DNA from: Parasponia andersonii
Lineage: Eukaryota > Streptophyta > Magnoliopsida > Rosales > Cannabaceae
Reading direction: 5' to 3'
DNA length: 64,000 bases
NCBI GenBank assembly: GCA_002914805.1
Contig: JXTB01000023.1
Coordinates: 417,806-481,805, forward strand
A program made the position numbers and the translations under genes. The notes beneath the pieces are model-generated. The model had not been told where the DNA came from, made no database searches, and worked only from the letters and a program-made list of their open reading frames with translations. Shown piece after piece: positions 12,557 to 25,381 of this stretch. Numbering within the stretch: the stretch's first letter is position 1; each line of letters starts with the position of its first letter.

Positions 12557-14426
12557 TAAGTAAGATTAACTATGCTTATAATTAATGGTTATGTTTTTAT
12601 AATTATATTTTGTTATGATTATTAATTAATGCGTTTTCGAGCTTTTTTTTTAATTTCTAATTAATTGGTTTTATTAATTTGTTTAAAGCAATATATATAT
12701 AGCTAGCTTCTTGTTATAGTTAATCTCGATATTGAAAATCAATAAGTTCTGTTCTTTTTTTTTGTACTTCCCCACCGTTCTTGTGAACATATAATGTAAC
12801 CGTCCGTATGTCCGTACGTGAAGATAATGGTATACTAAGAAGCTCTTTTGATCATGAAATTAACCTAATAATTAAACTTTTTTTTTTTTTGAAAAACTAA
12901 TAATTTAAAATTGATCCCACCCAAGTGATGATGAAATTCCTTGATAATTAAAATTATAGGTTGATCTTTTATGCTTCTGGTCCCTGCGTTTGTGGCACAC
13001 CCGAATCATGATGGAGTTAATATGTTCCAGCTCATGATGAAAATTAACATATGTAGTACGATATATAATATTCATGCACGTTTCATAAAGATGAAACAGC
13101 CACATTGGAAAAAGCTATATATGAATATACCATGTGTAGATATAATATTGTATGGACTTTAATTGGACGGCAAGCTATTCTCTCGGACGCTATTTTTCCA
13201 TTTCTTGGTCTAAAATATCCAAGTCTTCTGTTTCTCCATTTGTGGACGAAATGAAAATGGAATATTTGGGTTTGCTCGGGGACATTGGCATCTTGGACCC
13301 CACCACTACCAAGTAAGAAAGCACCGGAAACATGTGCTTAATAATTTAGCTCTATGGATTTATCTTCTAGATGGTAGCCTATTCCACTCTTAAAGTGAAA
13401 TTTTATTAGGACCAGATGACTCGTGTGTTGGATTATTGAGTATCTAGCCTAGGCTCCCGGCTATATATATATATAAATTATATATATATATACACGTATA
13501 TATGTGCACCAATTTGGGAGGTAATTTTTTCCTATTTCTAGACAAATTTAGGATATGAAATCACATGATTTACTCCAAAGCAGAAAAAAAAAATGATAAG
13601 GACTAGATAGAGTACATGTTTATAGATACATGTTTATAGATATCCTATGTATATATTTACTTAAAGTTTGCTTGAGAAGATTTTTATTTTTGTTTTGAAA
13701 AATGAAATGGATTATGGAGATTTTCTGAAACATTTGATACCAAAAATATCATGATCGGAAATTTAAGCCGTGATTTTTAGTAATTTTAAGTGAAAACAGT
13801 GATAAACAATAATTTCTAAATTTTTAGAAAAATCGAGTACTTGATATTTAAATTCTTATCCTCAAAAGTAAATAAATTTCAATATAGGACAAATTTGAGA
13901 ATTATGAAATTATTTATTAGTTTTAAATTTCAAAGAAATTCTTTGTTTTGAGTTTAGAGAAAATCTTAATTAACAAGTCTAGAAATTATTATTAATTCAT
14001 GAAAGTTATTGAATAAGCTCAATTTTAATCCTTACGGCCATTATTCAATTAATTCACATAAAATCATTTTTTAAAAAAAAAATTATAAGTGTTTTAATTT
14101 TATTATTATTATTGTTATTGTTATTATTATTATTATTTGTTATCAATTTGAACCCACTTCTAATTTGTTCTAACTTTTAAAATATGATTAGAACCCTAAA
14201 AATAAATAAAAAAAATACTCACACCTAAGAATACAAATTATTTAATGTGGTTCAACTACAAAATATAACTTACTCATAGAAGACTATCAATAAGCATTTC
14301 ACTAAGAAAAAACAAATTACATATTCTCACAATTTTTCGTCTATCCGAAAAATCCAAAATAATCTCAACAAGTGGTATTAAGTATGTAACTCGGTTGAGA
14401 TCTTTGAACATTACAACGTCGTCGTC
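12557..14426. other. intergenic, 3' side of the MYC-like gene
   Basis: AT-rich non-coding sequence holding the 3' UTR of the bHLH gene in its first few hundred bases. No further gene is seen; the short open frames lack homology and codon bias. Confidence 0.5.

Positions 14427-14474
<48 letters not shown>
14427..14474. repeat. (TTA)n microsatellite, left part
   Basis: About 15 TTA units directly left of the hairpin element. A shorter TTA run resumes at 14925-14945 on the other side, so the element appears to have inserted within the microsatellite. Confidence 0.9.
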
Positions 14475-14924
14475 GAAGATAATATTAAAAAAACCACGAC
14501 TTTTAGCTTTTCATAAATTAAAAAAATCATGTCTTTACACTAATATTAAATAAAAAATTTTATTTGTATTTTTCTATCAAATTTTATCGGATTCACATAT
14601 ATAATAAAAAATTGGAGTTAAAATTATAAAAAACGAATGTTTTTAACTTTTGAATGGATAACAGAATTCAAAAACATAATTTTTTTCTGTTTGAAAGGTG
14701 TTAATTTGTTTTCTGGCTATTTTTATGGATGCTTATAGATGATTTTAAAGAATAAAGATATTTTCTTCAACAATTTTAAACTCCAATATTGATTATATGT
14801 GTGAATCCGATAAGATTTGATAGAAAAATATAAACAAGAATTTTATTTGACATTAATGAAAATGTGTGAGATTTCTTATTAAAAAGCTAACAATAATGGG
14901 TTTTTTTTATGATAATATCCCTTC
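14475..14924. mobile_element. hairpin (foldback / Mutator-type MITE) element
   Basis: The arms 14475-14619 and 14779-14924 are reverse complements over about 145 bp with high identity. Matching stretches include CTATCAAA(T)TTTATCGGATTCACA(T)ATATAAT and GAAG at the tip. The interior (14620-14778) also pairs weakly. There is no ORF. Both flanks are TTA repeats, so the target duplication cannot be read. Long terminal inverted repeats and no coding capacity fit a foldback or MULE-derived MITE. Confidence 0.8.
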
Positions 14925-14945
14925 TTATTATTATTATTATTATTT

Positions 14946-15981
14946 TGTTAACCTTTTAAAACGTAAACAAAAAGAAAAATGTTGTTAAACAAAGCACGTG
15001 AAAATACCCAACCAAATATAGTTGACAAAAATTCAAAAACTCATAAATTGAATGATGTTATTCGTTGCATGCCTATTAGATGAGTGCTGAAAAGAAAAAG
15101 ATACGACCACTGTTATGGAGTATTAGTAGTGTCTAATATTATAGTGACGTGTTAGTTTAATATTAGTGACTCTAATTAATAAATTAGATCTCACATGCGC
15201 TTCATTTAAAGTTTAATTATAATTAGTCAATAATAGACTGACACATCATATATTATTAGGTATCATACTGTCTCATAAAATTACTCAAAAAGTATATGCA
15301 CTGATTTTAATTTTTAAAGAAGAGAAAAAAAATTATTTTTTAATTTTTCAAAATAATTGATGTTAACCAGTATATCATGATGCCTTGTGTCATTCAATAT
15401 GTATATATATTGAAAATAAATAAATTGAGTAAAATATATAGATACTTATTGATCATTTGTCTTAGTCATACTACTGGCGACTTGCAGTAGTGGTCCACGT
15501 GATCAGCAATTTAGTACCGACGACGTTTTTGTCATGGAATTAAAATCGGGTCATGAACTTAACGTTCTCTGCTATGTGGCAAAATTTATGGATTATTTTG
15601 TCTATATATTTTGGAGCCTTCAGGAGAATTGGCCGATTTCTTAGAGTCATCATAAAAAGTGTCCATTTTAGTTCATCTCGGAGTATATTAGTAAATATAG
15701 TGGGTGCACAACCGATTTATGAGGTGTTAAATAAATCAGTTGATATACCCGAACAAATTAATTATATATTTTAAAAAAAAAGGTAATTTTTAAAATCAAT
15801 TGTCTAAAATATTGATAGCCACCCAAACTTCCCTTTAATTATTAGCACTTTATGGTATCTACTTGGATAATTAACAATACCAACTTCAATCTTTTCTCGC
15901 CCCTTGGATGCTCTTGAGTACAGTACGATTAATTCATATATGTATTCTAAGCGCTCTAATGTTGTCATAGTAGATACATTA

Positions 15982-16032
<51 letters not shown>

Positions 16033-17273
16033 GGCGCCCCGCATGTATTATATAAATCTGTATAGTTATATTATTGCTTTGGTTGATGGATAAAGTTAAA
16101 AAAAAAAAATTGCGGATTTGCGGTGGAGTACCATTCCTCTTTATGCGTCAATTCTACATAATTTATCATTTTATCTGATACAATGTTTCTTTAAGTTCGA
16201 AAATGATGAGCAGTAGAATATCATTTGGAAAACGTTTTTCCATATATATATTAAGGAGATTCTTTTCATGTATTTAAATTGATGAGGGCAGCACCATGGG
16301 TCCATGAGTGCTAAAAAACAACGTGTTGATTGTTCGAAGGCACCAAATTAATATATGACAAATATATAGAAGGGGCTACCTTATCATCTTCCCTTTTAGT
16401 TGACTCATATAAAGTTAGGCACTTTGTCACGTAGCAGACTTGGACACTACTGATTCTAATATGTTTAAGTAATCTTCCTCTCTTTCCGTTTTCTTTCATT
16501 AACACGTTTTTGTAGTCTTTTTGGAAACTTCTTTAAGATTAATTTGATTTATACAGATATAGTCAAGCTGAATACATTTTGCACATGCGTGCATGATTGT
16601 GGAGATTGTGGAAGTATGCAACGGCCAACGACTAAAATCTAGCTATCGCATATTATCATATACTTTGAGATAATATGTGATTACCACGTCACCACTTAGG
16701 TCATCTCTTATAATTTATTCACTCTCTGATCAACTAATTCTATACTCCTATCTGTGTGAAGACAATTTAAGCCCTAGTTAGCTATAGGACTCTTTAATAC
16801 AATTTTAGTACTAACCATCGAAGTTTGCTATATATATATTTACAAAAATTAAGCACGTATGATAAAATATACTATATTATAATATACTATACCCTTAACA
16901 TCGATCCAATAGTTAGATTTAAAAAAAAATCTATCCTATTTTCATGTTTTATGATCTAATATTTTAAATTTTCCATACCACAAACGTTGCTATGACATAA
17001 ACAGAGAAAGCATCGTAGATATCATCAGTACGCTGTCGTTTTTTTTTTTTAGAGATATACATATCATTAATACTTGGACGGTTGAACCATTGTATTATTA
17101 AACGAGACCTCTCTTGAGACTTGCAATACATATTGATTACAGCATTAGGGAAATCCTTAACTATTAATACCAATACGGTAATACCAATCTCACTTTTTTT
17201 TTCCCTTTAAAAAAACGACCCTTCTCTTTTATAATTCCGTTTTTTGGGGCTTTTTTTGTGAAAATCAAATTTG

Positions 17274-17313
<40 letters not shown>

Positions 17314-17531
17314 AAGCAATCTTCTTACTTCATTTTATAATTTTACGGACTTTTAAGATTTGTGCTTACGTATATATATAGATTGACTTGTTACTTTGTA
17401 CACGTGCTACATAGTCCGTCTTACCTTTTGAATTGTCACGTTGATATAGTGTCAATAATATTTGGACCACTAAATACTAATCTGCTTTTGAAACTTACAA
17501 TAACGAGACGAGCAAATACTGTATGCACTAG
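14946..17531. other. AT-rich intergenic sequence
   Basis: No gene is recognised. It contains (TA)n at 15985-16025 and (CT)n at 17275-17312, the latter resembling a promoter or leader repeat but with no ORF behind it. Confidence 0.5.
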
Positions 17532-17551
17532 GGCTATTTGGCCAAATAGCC
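17532..17551. repeat. 20-bp perfect palindrome
   Basis: GGCTATTTGGCCAAATAGCC equals its own reverse complement. It lies at the left edge of an AT-rich block (17520-17940) with repeated 'ttgatttactt' phrases, so it may be the end of an unrecognised repeat. Confidence 0.85.
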
Positions 17552-18774
17552 GAATTGTTTATCATAGTTTGTAAAATAACCGTTTTTTAAACACTATTAA
17601 AAAATGGCTAAATTTTGAAATTTATTTAAAAAATGATCTTTTTCATATTTAATATATCAAAATATATTGAATTATATTTTCAAAAAAATAATTTATTTTT
17701 TATAATTTTGATTTACTTTTTAAAAAATTGATTTACTTTATAAAAAATTGATTTACTTATTTAGTATATCAAAATATACTGATTTATTTTTTAAAATTAA
17801 TTTACTTTTTCTAAAATTATAAAAAAAAAATAAATCAACTAAAAAATAGCTATTTATCTAAATAAAATTATAAAATAGTCATCATTGAATAGGTGTAAAA
17901 AAAGGTAATTTTTTAAATTGATCTTTAAAAAAAAGATCATTTCTTAGAAATACATTCTGCACTATTTGTAATATTAATTTTTTTAATCTTATTGGTTGAT
18001 AAAATTTACGTGTCAAGCATTAAGCATTAAGACTGAAAAAATGTAGGCAATATATTTTCCATATATGTACGATAATACGAGATACAGACTAACTTTTTCA
18101 AATTATTTTTTTTAATAAATAATTTGTTGTTTATTGCGGAACAAATTCGCAAAACACATAAATAAATAAAGAAAGAAAATGATATTAAAAGAGAAAAGAA
18201 AAAAAAATGAAGAAGAAGTCGTATTTATGATGAAATACGGCATAAAATTAAAAAGTTGATCACTAAACCATTGGACCAGAATAACTTTATTTTCTTCCTT
18301 TTCTTTTCTTTTGCCCTTTTTTTCCTTAACAGATGCCCTAGAAAACTAACTAATGACCCTCTTGGGATTAATTCTCTTACATAATAATATTACAATATGA
18401 AGAAAAACAATCATTTTTCAACCGGACTAATAAATGCTCAATTCCCTTTTAAAAACAAAAGTCTCATGTCAAGCTGGCTTCTCTTATTCATGGTTGCATT
18501 CAATTTATGTTTTGTATATTCTCGCTCAAAAGAAAAACAAAATTAAAATCGCCATTGGATGATTTAGGATAAACGTTCCTTCAGAATCATAATCTGAGTC
18601 CACTGGGGCTCGACGAGTTGTCCTTGTTTGTTCGTGCTATGAAAGAACAGAAGCTTTCAACGGAATGGCCTATAAACAGCCTCGCCTACCTCTCAGGCCC
18701 ATTACTGCCAATATCTTGGGATGATTAATAACGGTCTTATAGCAAAATAACTAAATTTTAGATTTATTTTAATT
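17552..18774. other. AT-rich intergenic sequence
   Basis: Repeated poly-A/T-rich phrases lie at 17580-17940, followed by unremarkable non-coding sequence. No gene is seen. Confidence 0.5.
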
Positions 18775-19197
18775 AATATTCATTTCTTAAATATTATAAT
18801 AAAATAACTAGTATATCAGTATGTATACCACGTATAAAATATTATATAATATGTACAAAAATTTACATACTCAGTATATAAACTAAAATTGGTATATAAT
18901 CAATCATATATATCAAGTGTAAAACTAGTATATAATATTTCTTAAATATTGTAGTGTAAAATATTATATAATCCATACAAAAATTTACATACTCAGTATA
19001 TAAACTAAAATTGGTATATAATCAATCATATGTATCAAGTGTAAAGCTAGTATATAATCTTAAATATTATAGTAAAACGACAAGTATATCAGCATATATA
19101 TCACGTGTAAAATGTTATATATCCCGTATAAAAATTTATATACTCATTATATAAACTAAAACTGGTATATAATCATATATATCAAGTGTAAAACATA
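18775..19197. repeat. imperfect tandem repeat, three units of about 120-150 bp
   Basis: The phrase 'aaattta(c/t)atactca(g/t)tatataaacta' recurs at about 18858, 18981 and 19132. Each copy is followed by 'ggtatataatca' and 'atcaagtgtaaa', so unit spacing is about 123 and 151 bp. Confidence 0.75.
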
Positions 19198-19965
19198 GGA
19201 ATGGCAACAGAATGAATCAAGAATGGTTTTTCAATTACCTTTCTCATCCACGAAGGTCAATCGCAATATCATTCTTATCCTATTAATAAATTTTTTAGAT
19301 GCAAAGATGGTGCATGAATTAACTCGTGGATATCATGAAAAACTATGGTTACCACTATCCGTTAATAATGAAAAATAAGGAAAAAATTAAGATAAAAATA
19401 TTAAATTTTTAAATAATTGAAAAAATATTAAGCACAACAACATATAAATAATTTTCAAACTTAAAAATTCAAATATAAGTTAACTCTCCAAACTCGTTAC
19501 TTTATCAAAAATATATTGATATAAATAGTGTAAAATTAAAAATATATCTATATGTATAATAATTTTTTTATATGAGTATATATATTGAGGCAGGTATGAT
19601 GTGGATTATGCTATTATCATCTCTCGTACTATTAAACACAATAATATACTAAATAGTTTTCAAACTCAAAAATTCAAATATAAATACATATAACTCTTCA
19701 AACTCATTACTTTACCAAAAATATTTTAGTGTAAAATTAAAAACATATCTATATGTATAATAATCTTTTTATGTGAGTATATATATCGAAACAGGTATGA
19801 TGTGAATTATGTTATTATTATCCCTGTGTCATACCCGCATATCAATGGTGTAGTTATTCTCTACCCCGATCATTTTTTTCGTTTGAACATTTTTACCCCT
19901 CTCTATTTGGATTGGGATTACCATGGATGCCTATAATTGTAGTCTATATTGCCATCCCTAATAAA
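19198..19965. mobile_element. possible hAT-type non-autonomous element with internal duplication
   Basis: The left end reads AGGAATGGCAA. The right end, read in reverse, gives AGGGATGGCAA, matching a terminal motif common in plant repeats. Inside, about 175 bp is duplicated (19444-19620 against 19654-19830), sharing phrases such as 'atctatatgtataataat' and 'caggtatgatgtg'. No ORF. No 8-bp target duplication was confirmed. Confidence 0.4.
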
Positions 19966-21733
19966 AATATATGAACCTGGTTATTTAGAAATAAAGAGAA
20001 AAATGAACATTTATTAAAATCAAGTGAAAAAAGTGGACATCCACCAAAATTTCTCATAAACTAACATTAATAATATACCTAAATTTCAACTTCTTCTCTA
20101 TATATGTGGTATGTAATTTTGTATATGTATAGCAGATGAAATCAAAGTTCAAAAATATATAGATCGTAGGACCACATCCATGCAATTTTTACTAATAACA
20201 ATATTTAATAAGAATAAGGTGACACACTTCATTGCTCCTTAGGGTAAAACATATATGAATGACTCTTAGTGAACATATTAGTGAATACTCTTGTTTGAAA
20301 CTATTAAGATAATGCCAAAGAAAGATGCTACTATGGTCGCCCTCTTTCTTTTTTTTTCAGAAAAAAATTAAATAAATATAATTTATATACTCAATACATA
20401 CTAATAAATACTTGTCGTTTTTTAATTAATAAAGACAAACTATATGTCGTTTTCAAGATAGTAAAGTTTTTTAAGCCGATATGTTGTCTTTTGCTCACAC
20501 GTGAACAAAATTTCATATAAACGAAATGTTGTTTAACGAATTAATTAGAGTTGTGTCATTTTTTTAACATTTCCTTTTAATGACTTTCCAGTTTTTCTTT
20601 TTAATTAAGTAACGAGTACATGTATATTTAGTATATCTACCCCCATATCATCCTTAGTTTATATACTTAGTCATCTTTAGTTTATATAATCAGTATAGTG
20701 GTTCTTATTCCAGGTACATTATTTCATACACTTCTATATTCATTTGCCGTAATTTTTTTACAATAATTAAAAACGGATATTTACTTAAAACAAGCCTGAT
20801 ATCTAAAATTCTCGGAGAATGAACAAGAATACCCCTTTTTTAATCCTCTGTTTCAGTAAATACCTCATCTCTATTCTTTGTACGCGTATGTCCCTTTCCA
20901 TATTAATATTTCTTTAATTCCATTTTTAGCCTTAAGACAAATAACCCATTAACCCAGTCATCCATTTCATCTCTAATTTCGGTCATGGAAAAACCTTGTT
21001 CTCCATTTTCTTCCCCAATTCACTCACATAAATCTAAACAAAGAAATTCATTTATGATGGCTAGAGTTCGTGAAACAATGGCTGGAAGTTCGTTTGTGAT
21101 GACGTGAGGAAATTAGTGTACGGCTTTAATGGAAGGTCAGATCTAGGAACTTCAGTGAAATATGGTGCCGACGATGACCTAAAATCTGGTGGTGCCGGCG
21201 GTGCCGTGAGACGCAAATGGGCATCAAGCGATCTGTGGCTCGGATCTGTAATTTCCGGTGTTGTTGCCGGCAAAACTCTAGGACCATTGATAAGAGTCGA
21301 TGGTGGAGGGTGCCAACAAGGAGTTTTCTTTAGATCAAATTACAAAGCATGATTCAAAATTTCTAATTCTTTATTTTATCATTTTTTCTTAATTTTTCTT
21401 CAGGTACAATTGGGAACATCATTGGGGATTTTTTGTTATATTTCATAATTTTCTATTGTTTGGTGAATATAGCTCATTAACAAAATTTCTTAGTGATAAG
21501 TTAAAAAAAAAAAAACCAAAAACGATATTGAAAAATAAACGAAGATGGTAAATTAATTTATTTAGTATGATATATCAATGATATTGATTGAGTGATCTGT
21601 CAATAAAAAAAATATATTCGTAAATCATATCGTTACTTGAATGAAAAAAAAGACTAAAAAGAAAAATCAGTAATTATATGGAATGGTAAATAAACTATAT
21701 ACTATATTAAAATATATCTATATATATAAAAAT
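19966..21733. other. intergenic with one higher-GC island
   Basis: Mostly AT-rich. The stretch 21050-21350 has higher GC and opposite open frames of 70 and 82 codons, but no recognised domain and no clear start. It may be a gene fragment or part of an unrecognised element. Confidence 0.35.
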
Positions 21734-22145
21734 CAATTCCCACTAAATTAATTATATATCATGATAAATTAATTATATATACCAATAAATTAATTTTATA
21801 TACTGATAAATTAAAAATTTATACTAGGAAGTAAATTATATATCATATATCGTGACAAATGAATTATATATCATGATAAATTAATTATATACACTAGTAA
21901 ATGAATTATATATTATGATAAATAAAAAATATACATTAATAAATAATATATACCAATAAATTAATTATATATACTGATAAATTAAAATTTATACCAATAA
22001 ATAAATTATATATTGTGACAAATGAATTATATATCATGATAAATTAATTATATACACTAATAAATGAATTATATATTATGATAAATAAAAAATATATATC
22101 AATAAAAAAATTATATATATCGGTAAATTAACTATATATATATAT
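21734..22145. repeat. AT-rich higher-order tandem repeat
   Basis: A short unit of about 20 bp ('aattatatatca(t)gataaatta' and variants) is repeated. A larger period of about 163 bp is seen where 'tgacaaatgaattatatatcatg' recurs at about 21853 and 22016. Confidence 0.7.
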
Positions 22146-22669
22146 ACAGTCAAATTAACTTATATGAGATATAATGGTAAACTAAAATCAGTAAAACTTG
22201 AAAATGGATATTTTTATCAATAAAATAAAAATGAGATATTCATTAAAAAGGGATATGTAATGTAATTTCCTCAAAATTCCGTCATACTGCTACAAGCCCT
22301 CGTACTAAATGGCATCATTTTCATTTTAAGAGTTACAAAGCTAGCAATACAATTTCAAACTATTATCGGCACCTTTTTACTCATTATCTTAACAACTTGT
22401 CATTTAAAGTTTAAAGTTTGCACATTTCTATTATCTTAACAACTTGTCGTTTAAAGTTTACGTATTTCTATACTCAAACGACATACAACTAATCATTTTG
22501 CATGGTTAACGACATTGCACTTTTGACAGAAACTGACCATTCTTCTGGGTCAAGCAACACATATTTGACTATTTCCAATGCAAAATAGCACTTCTAACGT
22601 TCTTATTTATTTCTTCCGAAGACCTGATCCTTTTCTTTTTATTGCTATAGTTTAAAAAAAAATAATTAC
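22146..22669. other. intergenic sequence left of Tat element A
   Basis: No gene. A 31-bp direct repeat with one mismatch lies at 22383-22413 and 22430-22460. The last five bases (ATTAC, 22665-22669) are the target duplication of the next element. Confidence 0.6.
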
Positions 22670-23526
22670 TATAAGACCGTTCCCAAATCATACACTACGT
22701 GGACGATTAAGTGGCAGAACATGTCATAAATGGGGCACACCGTCCGACATGTATCCAAAGTGACTAGTTAAAGTCCACGTGAGTCGCACGTGATACTACA
22801 TAGGCCATTGGGCTGTCTGAGGTTAGGGCCGAGCCCATCTCAGACTCTGGATGGACTCAGCCCAGTCCGATTCTTACCTCGACAAATGGGGGTCGGAAGC
22901 CCCAAGGGTCTTCTACCAGAGTACAATGGAAAGCAACTCACAGCTCCAGACTCAGACAGAGCATTTAATGCGATTTTGAGTAGGTGTGCGCAGGGGGTAA
23001 ACCGTCCTGACAGAACAGCGATTTGTCCAAATCTCGCCCCTGACAGACTCGAGCCATAGGGGACGGCGGAACTAGGCTACAGCGGTACAGGGGGGATCAC
23101 AGCAATCTCGGCCCGTGACCTCTGGAGTAAGTCTTGATGAAAAAGGTACTCGATCCTGAGATTGAGAACCAAGAGGTTCACTATTTCAGGACTATAAATA
23201 TGAGTCATGCGTCCCTAAAAGAAAAGCATGTATGCATACAAAAAGAAAAGCATTACGCATACAAAAAGAAACATTTAAAAAGTTTACGAGCAAGAGAAAA
23301 AGATATACTCATACAGATACAGAGAAAAATAAAATTTTTGCTACCCTAAATTAAAGATAAACAGCTGACTTAAGCATCGGAGAGCCTTTGCAGGTAGCCT
23401 CCCCCGCCTTTCCGATCTTGCCAGAAGTCAAAAACTCTTTGGGATAGCAAGGACACATGGACAGTTGGAGGATATGATACCGGCAGTTCAGAGACACGTG
23501 AATAGATGGTGAAAACTACTCCAACT
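22670..23526 (+). repeat. 5' LTR of Tat element A
   Basis: Matches 34816-35648; the copies differ by scattered substitutions and an insertion of about 24 bp here in the leader ('aagaaaagcat' repeated near 23219-23260). The expected 5' TGTGGGACC is mutated to TATAAGACC. G-boxes CACGTG lie at 22776-22781 and 22787-22792. A TATAAATA box is at 23193-23200. Confidence 0.92.
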
Positions 23527-23527
23527 G

Positions 23528-23545
23528 TTTGGCGCCGTCTGTGGG
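23528..23545 (+). other. primer-binding site of Tat element A
   Basis: TTTGGCGCCGTCTGTGGG starts two bases after the LTR end, in the position where tRNA-primed minus-strand synthesis begins. The TGGCGCC-type site is common in the Athila/Tat branch; the exact tRNA is not assigned. Confidence 0.8.
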
Positions 23546-23633
23546 AAACCATTTTTTTCTTTAAGTACGAGAAGAAGAGTCGGAATCTCACGATCGCACT
23601 CTCTCTGAACAAGAAGCCATATAGCATCGGAAT

Positions 23634-25376
23634 ATGGCACTTTCAAGAATGACAACTAGAAGCACACGTCCCGACGCTGACGGGAATCCACCCGACACCG
23701 AAGGAAGCTCCCGGGGAGCGCAACCTGGATTGGAGCAAAAGCTGGACCAGATGCTTGCCGCATTGGTAGAAGCAAGCTGGAAAGCAGAGATCACTCACGA
23801 GGCCATCATGGGTTTGAAAGATGAAGTCGCGAAGGTGTGCAGGGATAACGCCTACCTCGAGGGGCTGCTGGCAAGCGAAGCCAGGAGCGAGCGAAGGGAA
23901 GATTTTGACGCAGAGGTCCAAAAAGAGACTGAGGGCCAACCGCCGAGGGAAATGCCTGCCCCATCCCGATCACGGATGTAGGGGGAGCAGCAAAGCCAAA
24001 CAAGGCCGTTCCGAGCTGGAGCGGTAGTAGCCAGAAGACACCAAGAAAGCCTTGAAGGTGTGCTCCCCAACTTAAAGCAAGAAATGATGGCAGAGCTAAG
24101 TAAAAGGCTTGGGGCCCATCACTGCCAGACCTCTGATGACCTGGCTAAGCAAACTGTGCGAGGGATCGGCCGAACGGCCTTCGCCAATTGGATCCAGATG
24201 GAGCCCAAGCTGAGAGACTTCACTACTCCAACCTTCAGGCCGTTCGAGGGGAAAACTGACTCCCTCGATCATATATATCATTTTTAGCAGAAGATGGCCT
24301 TGGAAACCAGAGATGAAGTTGTAACCTGTAAGGTCTTCTCCACGACCCTGGCAGGACCGGCCCTATTATGGTTCAGACAGCTCGCAAAGAAATTTATAAA
24401 CGGGTTCGAATATTTCTGCAAACTTTTCTTGAAGTAGTACGCGGGTGCCCGGAGGCAGCAGAAAACCATGCGAGACCTTGACCGGCTGGAACAAACCGTA
24501 AGCGAATCTCCGAAAGAATACCTGACGCGTTTTCTGGAGGTGATATCCCTAGTGCACAACGCCGATTCGGTCCAAGCTGCGAGCTTGTTCGTTAGGGGCC
24601 TGTACCCAGGATCGATGCTATCGGACCATCTACTCTTGAACCTTCTGTACGATATGGCAGACATCTAGGCCAGGTCGGAAGGGTTATTCAGGGTATTGGA
24701 AAGCCGCCAGAAAACATCCAAGGTATCCGTTGCAATAACAACGGCGCCGGCACAAGCCTTGGTCCCGTATGGGGTAAAGAGGCCCGCGCCAGACCGAGGG
24801 CCGATTCTGAAACAGGGAACCCCCACCCAGGGCAGTCAAGAAGGCGGCAAAAAGAGGAAGGTGTCCTGTGATCCACTGCCGAAGTACGAGCTCAACACGC
24901 CAATCGATATGATCTATCTCCAAAAAAAGGACAAGGGCATTTTCAAAGACCAGCCCAAATCCGGCATTCCTGAGCACATGAAAAACAGGAATAGGTACTA
25001 CCAATTTCACAAATATCACGAACATGACACCATCAACTACCGCAACTTCTACACGGAGGTCATGGTGTCGATTCATGCCGGCAAATTGAATCAGTACGTA
25101 AAGACTGGCGGAATCCAGCTGCAGGTAGACGCCACTAGGCCCGAAAAAAGTAAGCAGACCCAGGCCTCTAGGTCAGGAGACCAGGCCCTGAGGATAGTGC
25201 CGACCATCGTGGATAGATCCGAGCAGACCCAGGGTCAGGAGGAGAAGGAAAAGTGCCTAAGAAAAACTGAGGAGAGGATGAAGCGCCTAAGGGGGATGGG
25301 ACATTCCGTTAACCATTTGAGGGTGGGTGAAAGCTGTACCTCCACGCCCCCATCGCCTTCACCCAGCAAGATTTAA
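23634..25376 (+). pseudogene. gag remnant of Tat element A
   Basis: Open segments at 23634-23981, 24060-24287, 24468-24668 and 24696-25376 in shifting frames together correspond to a gag (retrotrans_gag) polyprotein. The first starts at an ATG 108 bp after the LTR. The region around 24150-24660 (RPFEGKTDSLDHIYHF, later SPKEYLTRFLEV) is the capsid-like core found in Tat gags. A typical zinc knuckle is not evident: the segment near 25000 (YYQFHKYHEHDT) looks like a knuckle that lost cysteines. Stops and frameshifts prevent translation. Confidence 0.85.
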
Positions 25377-25381
25377 CTACG

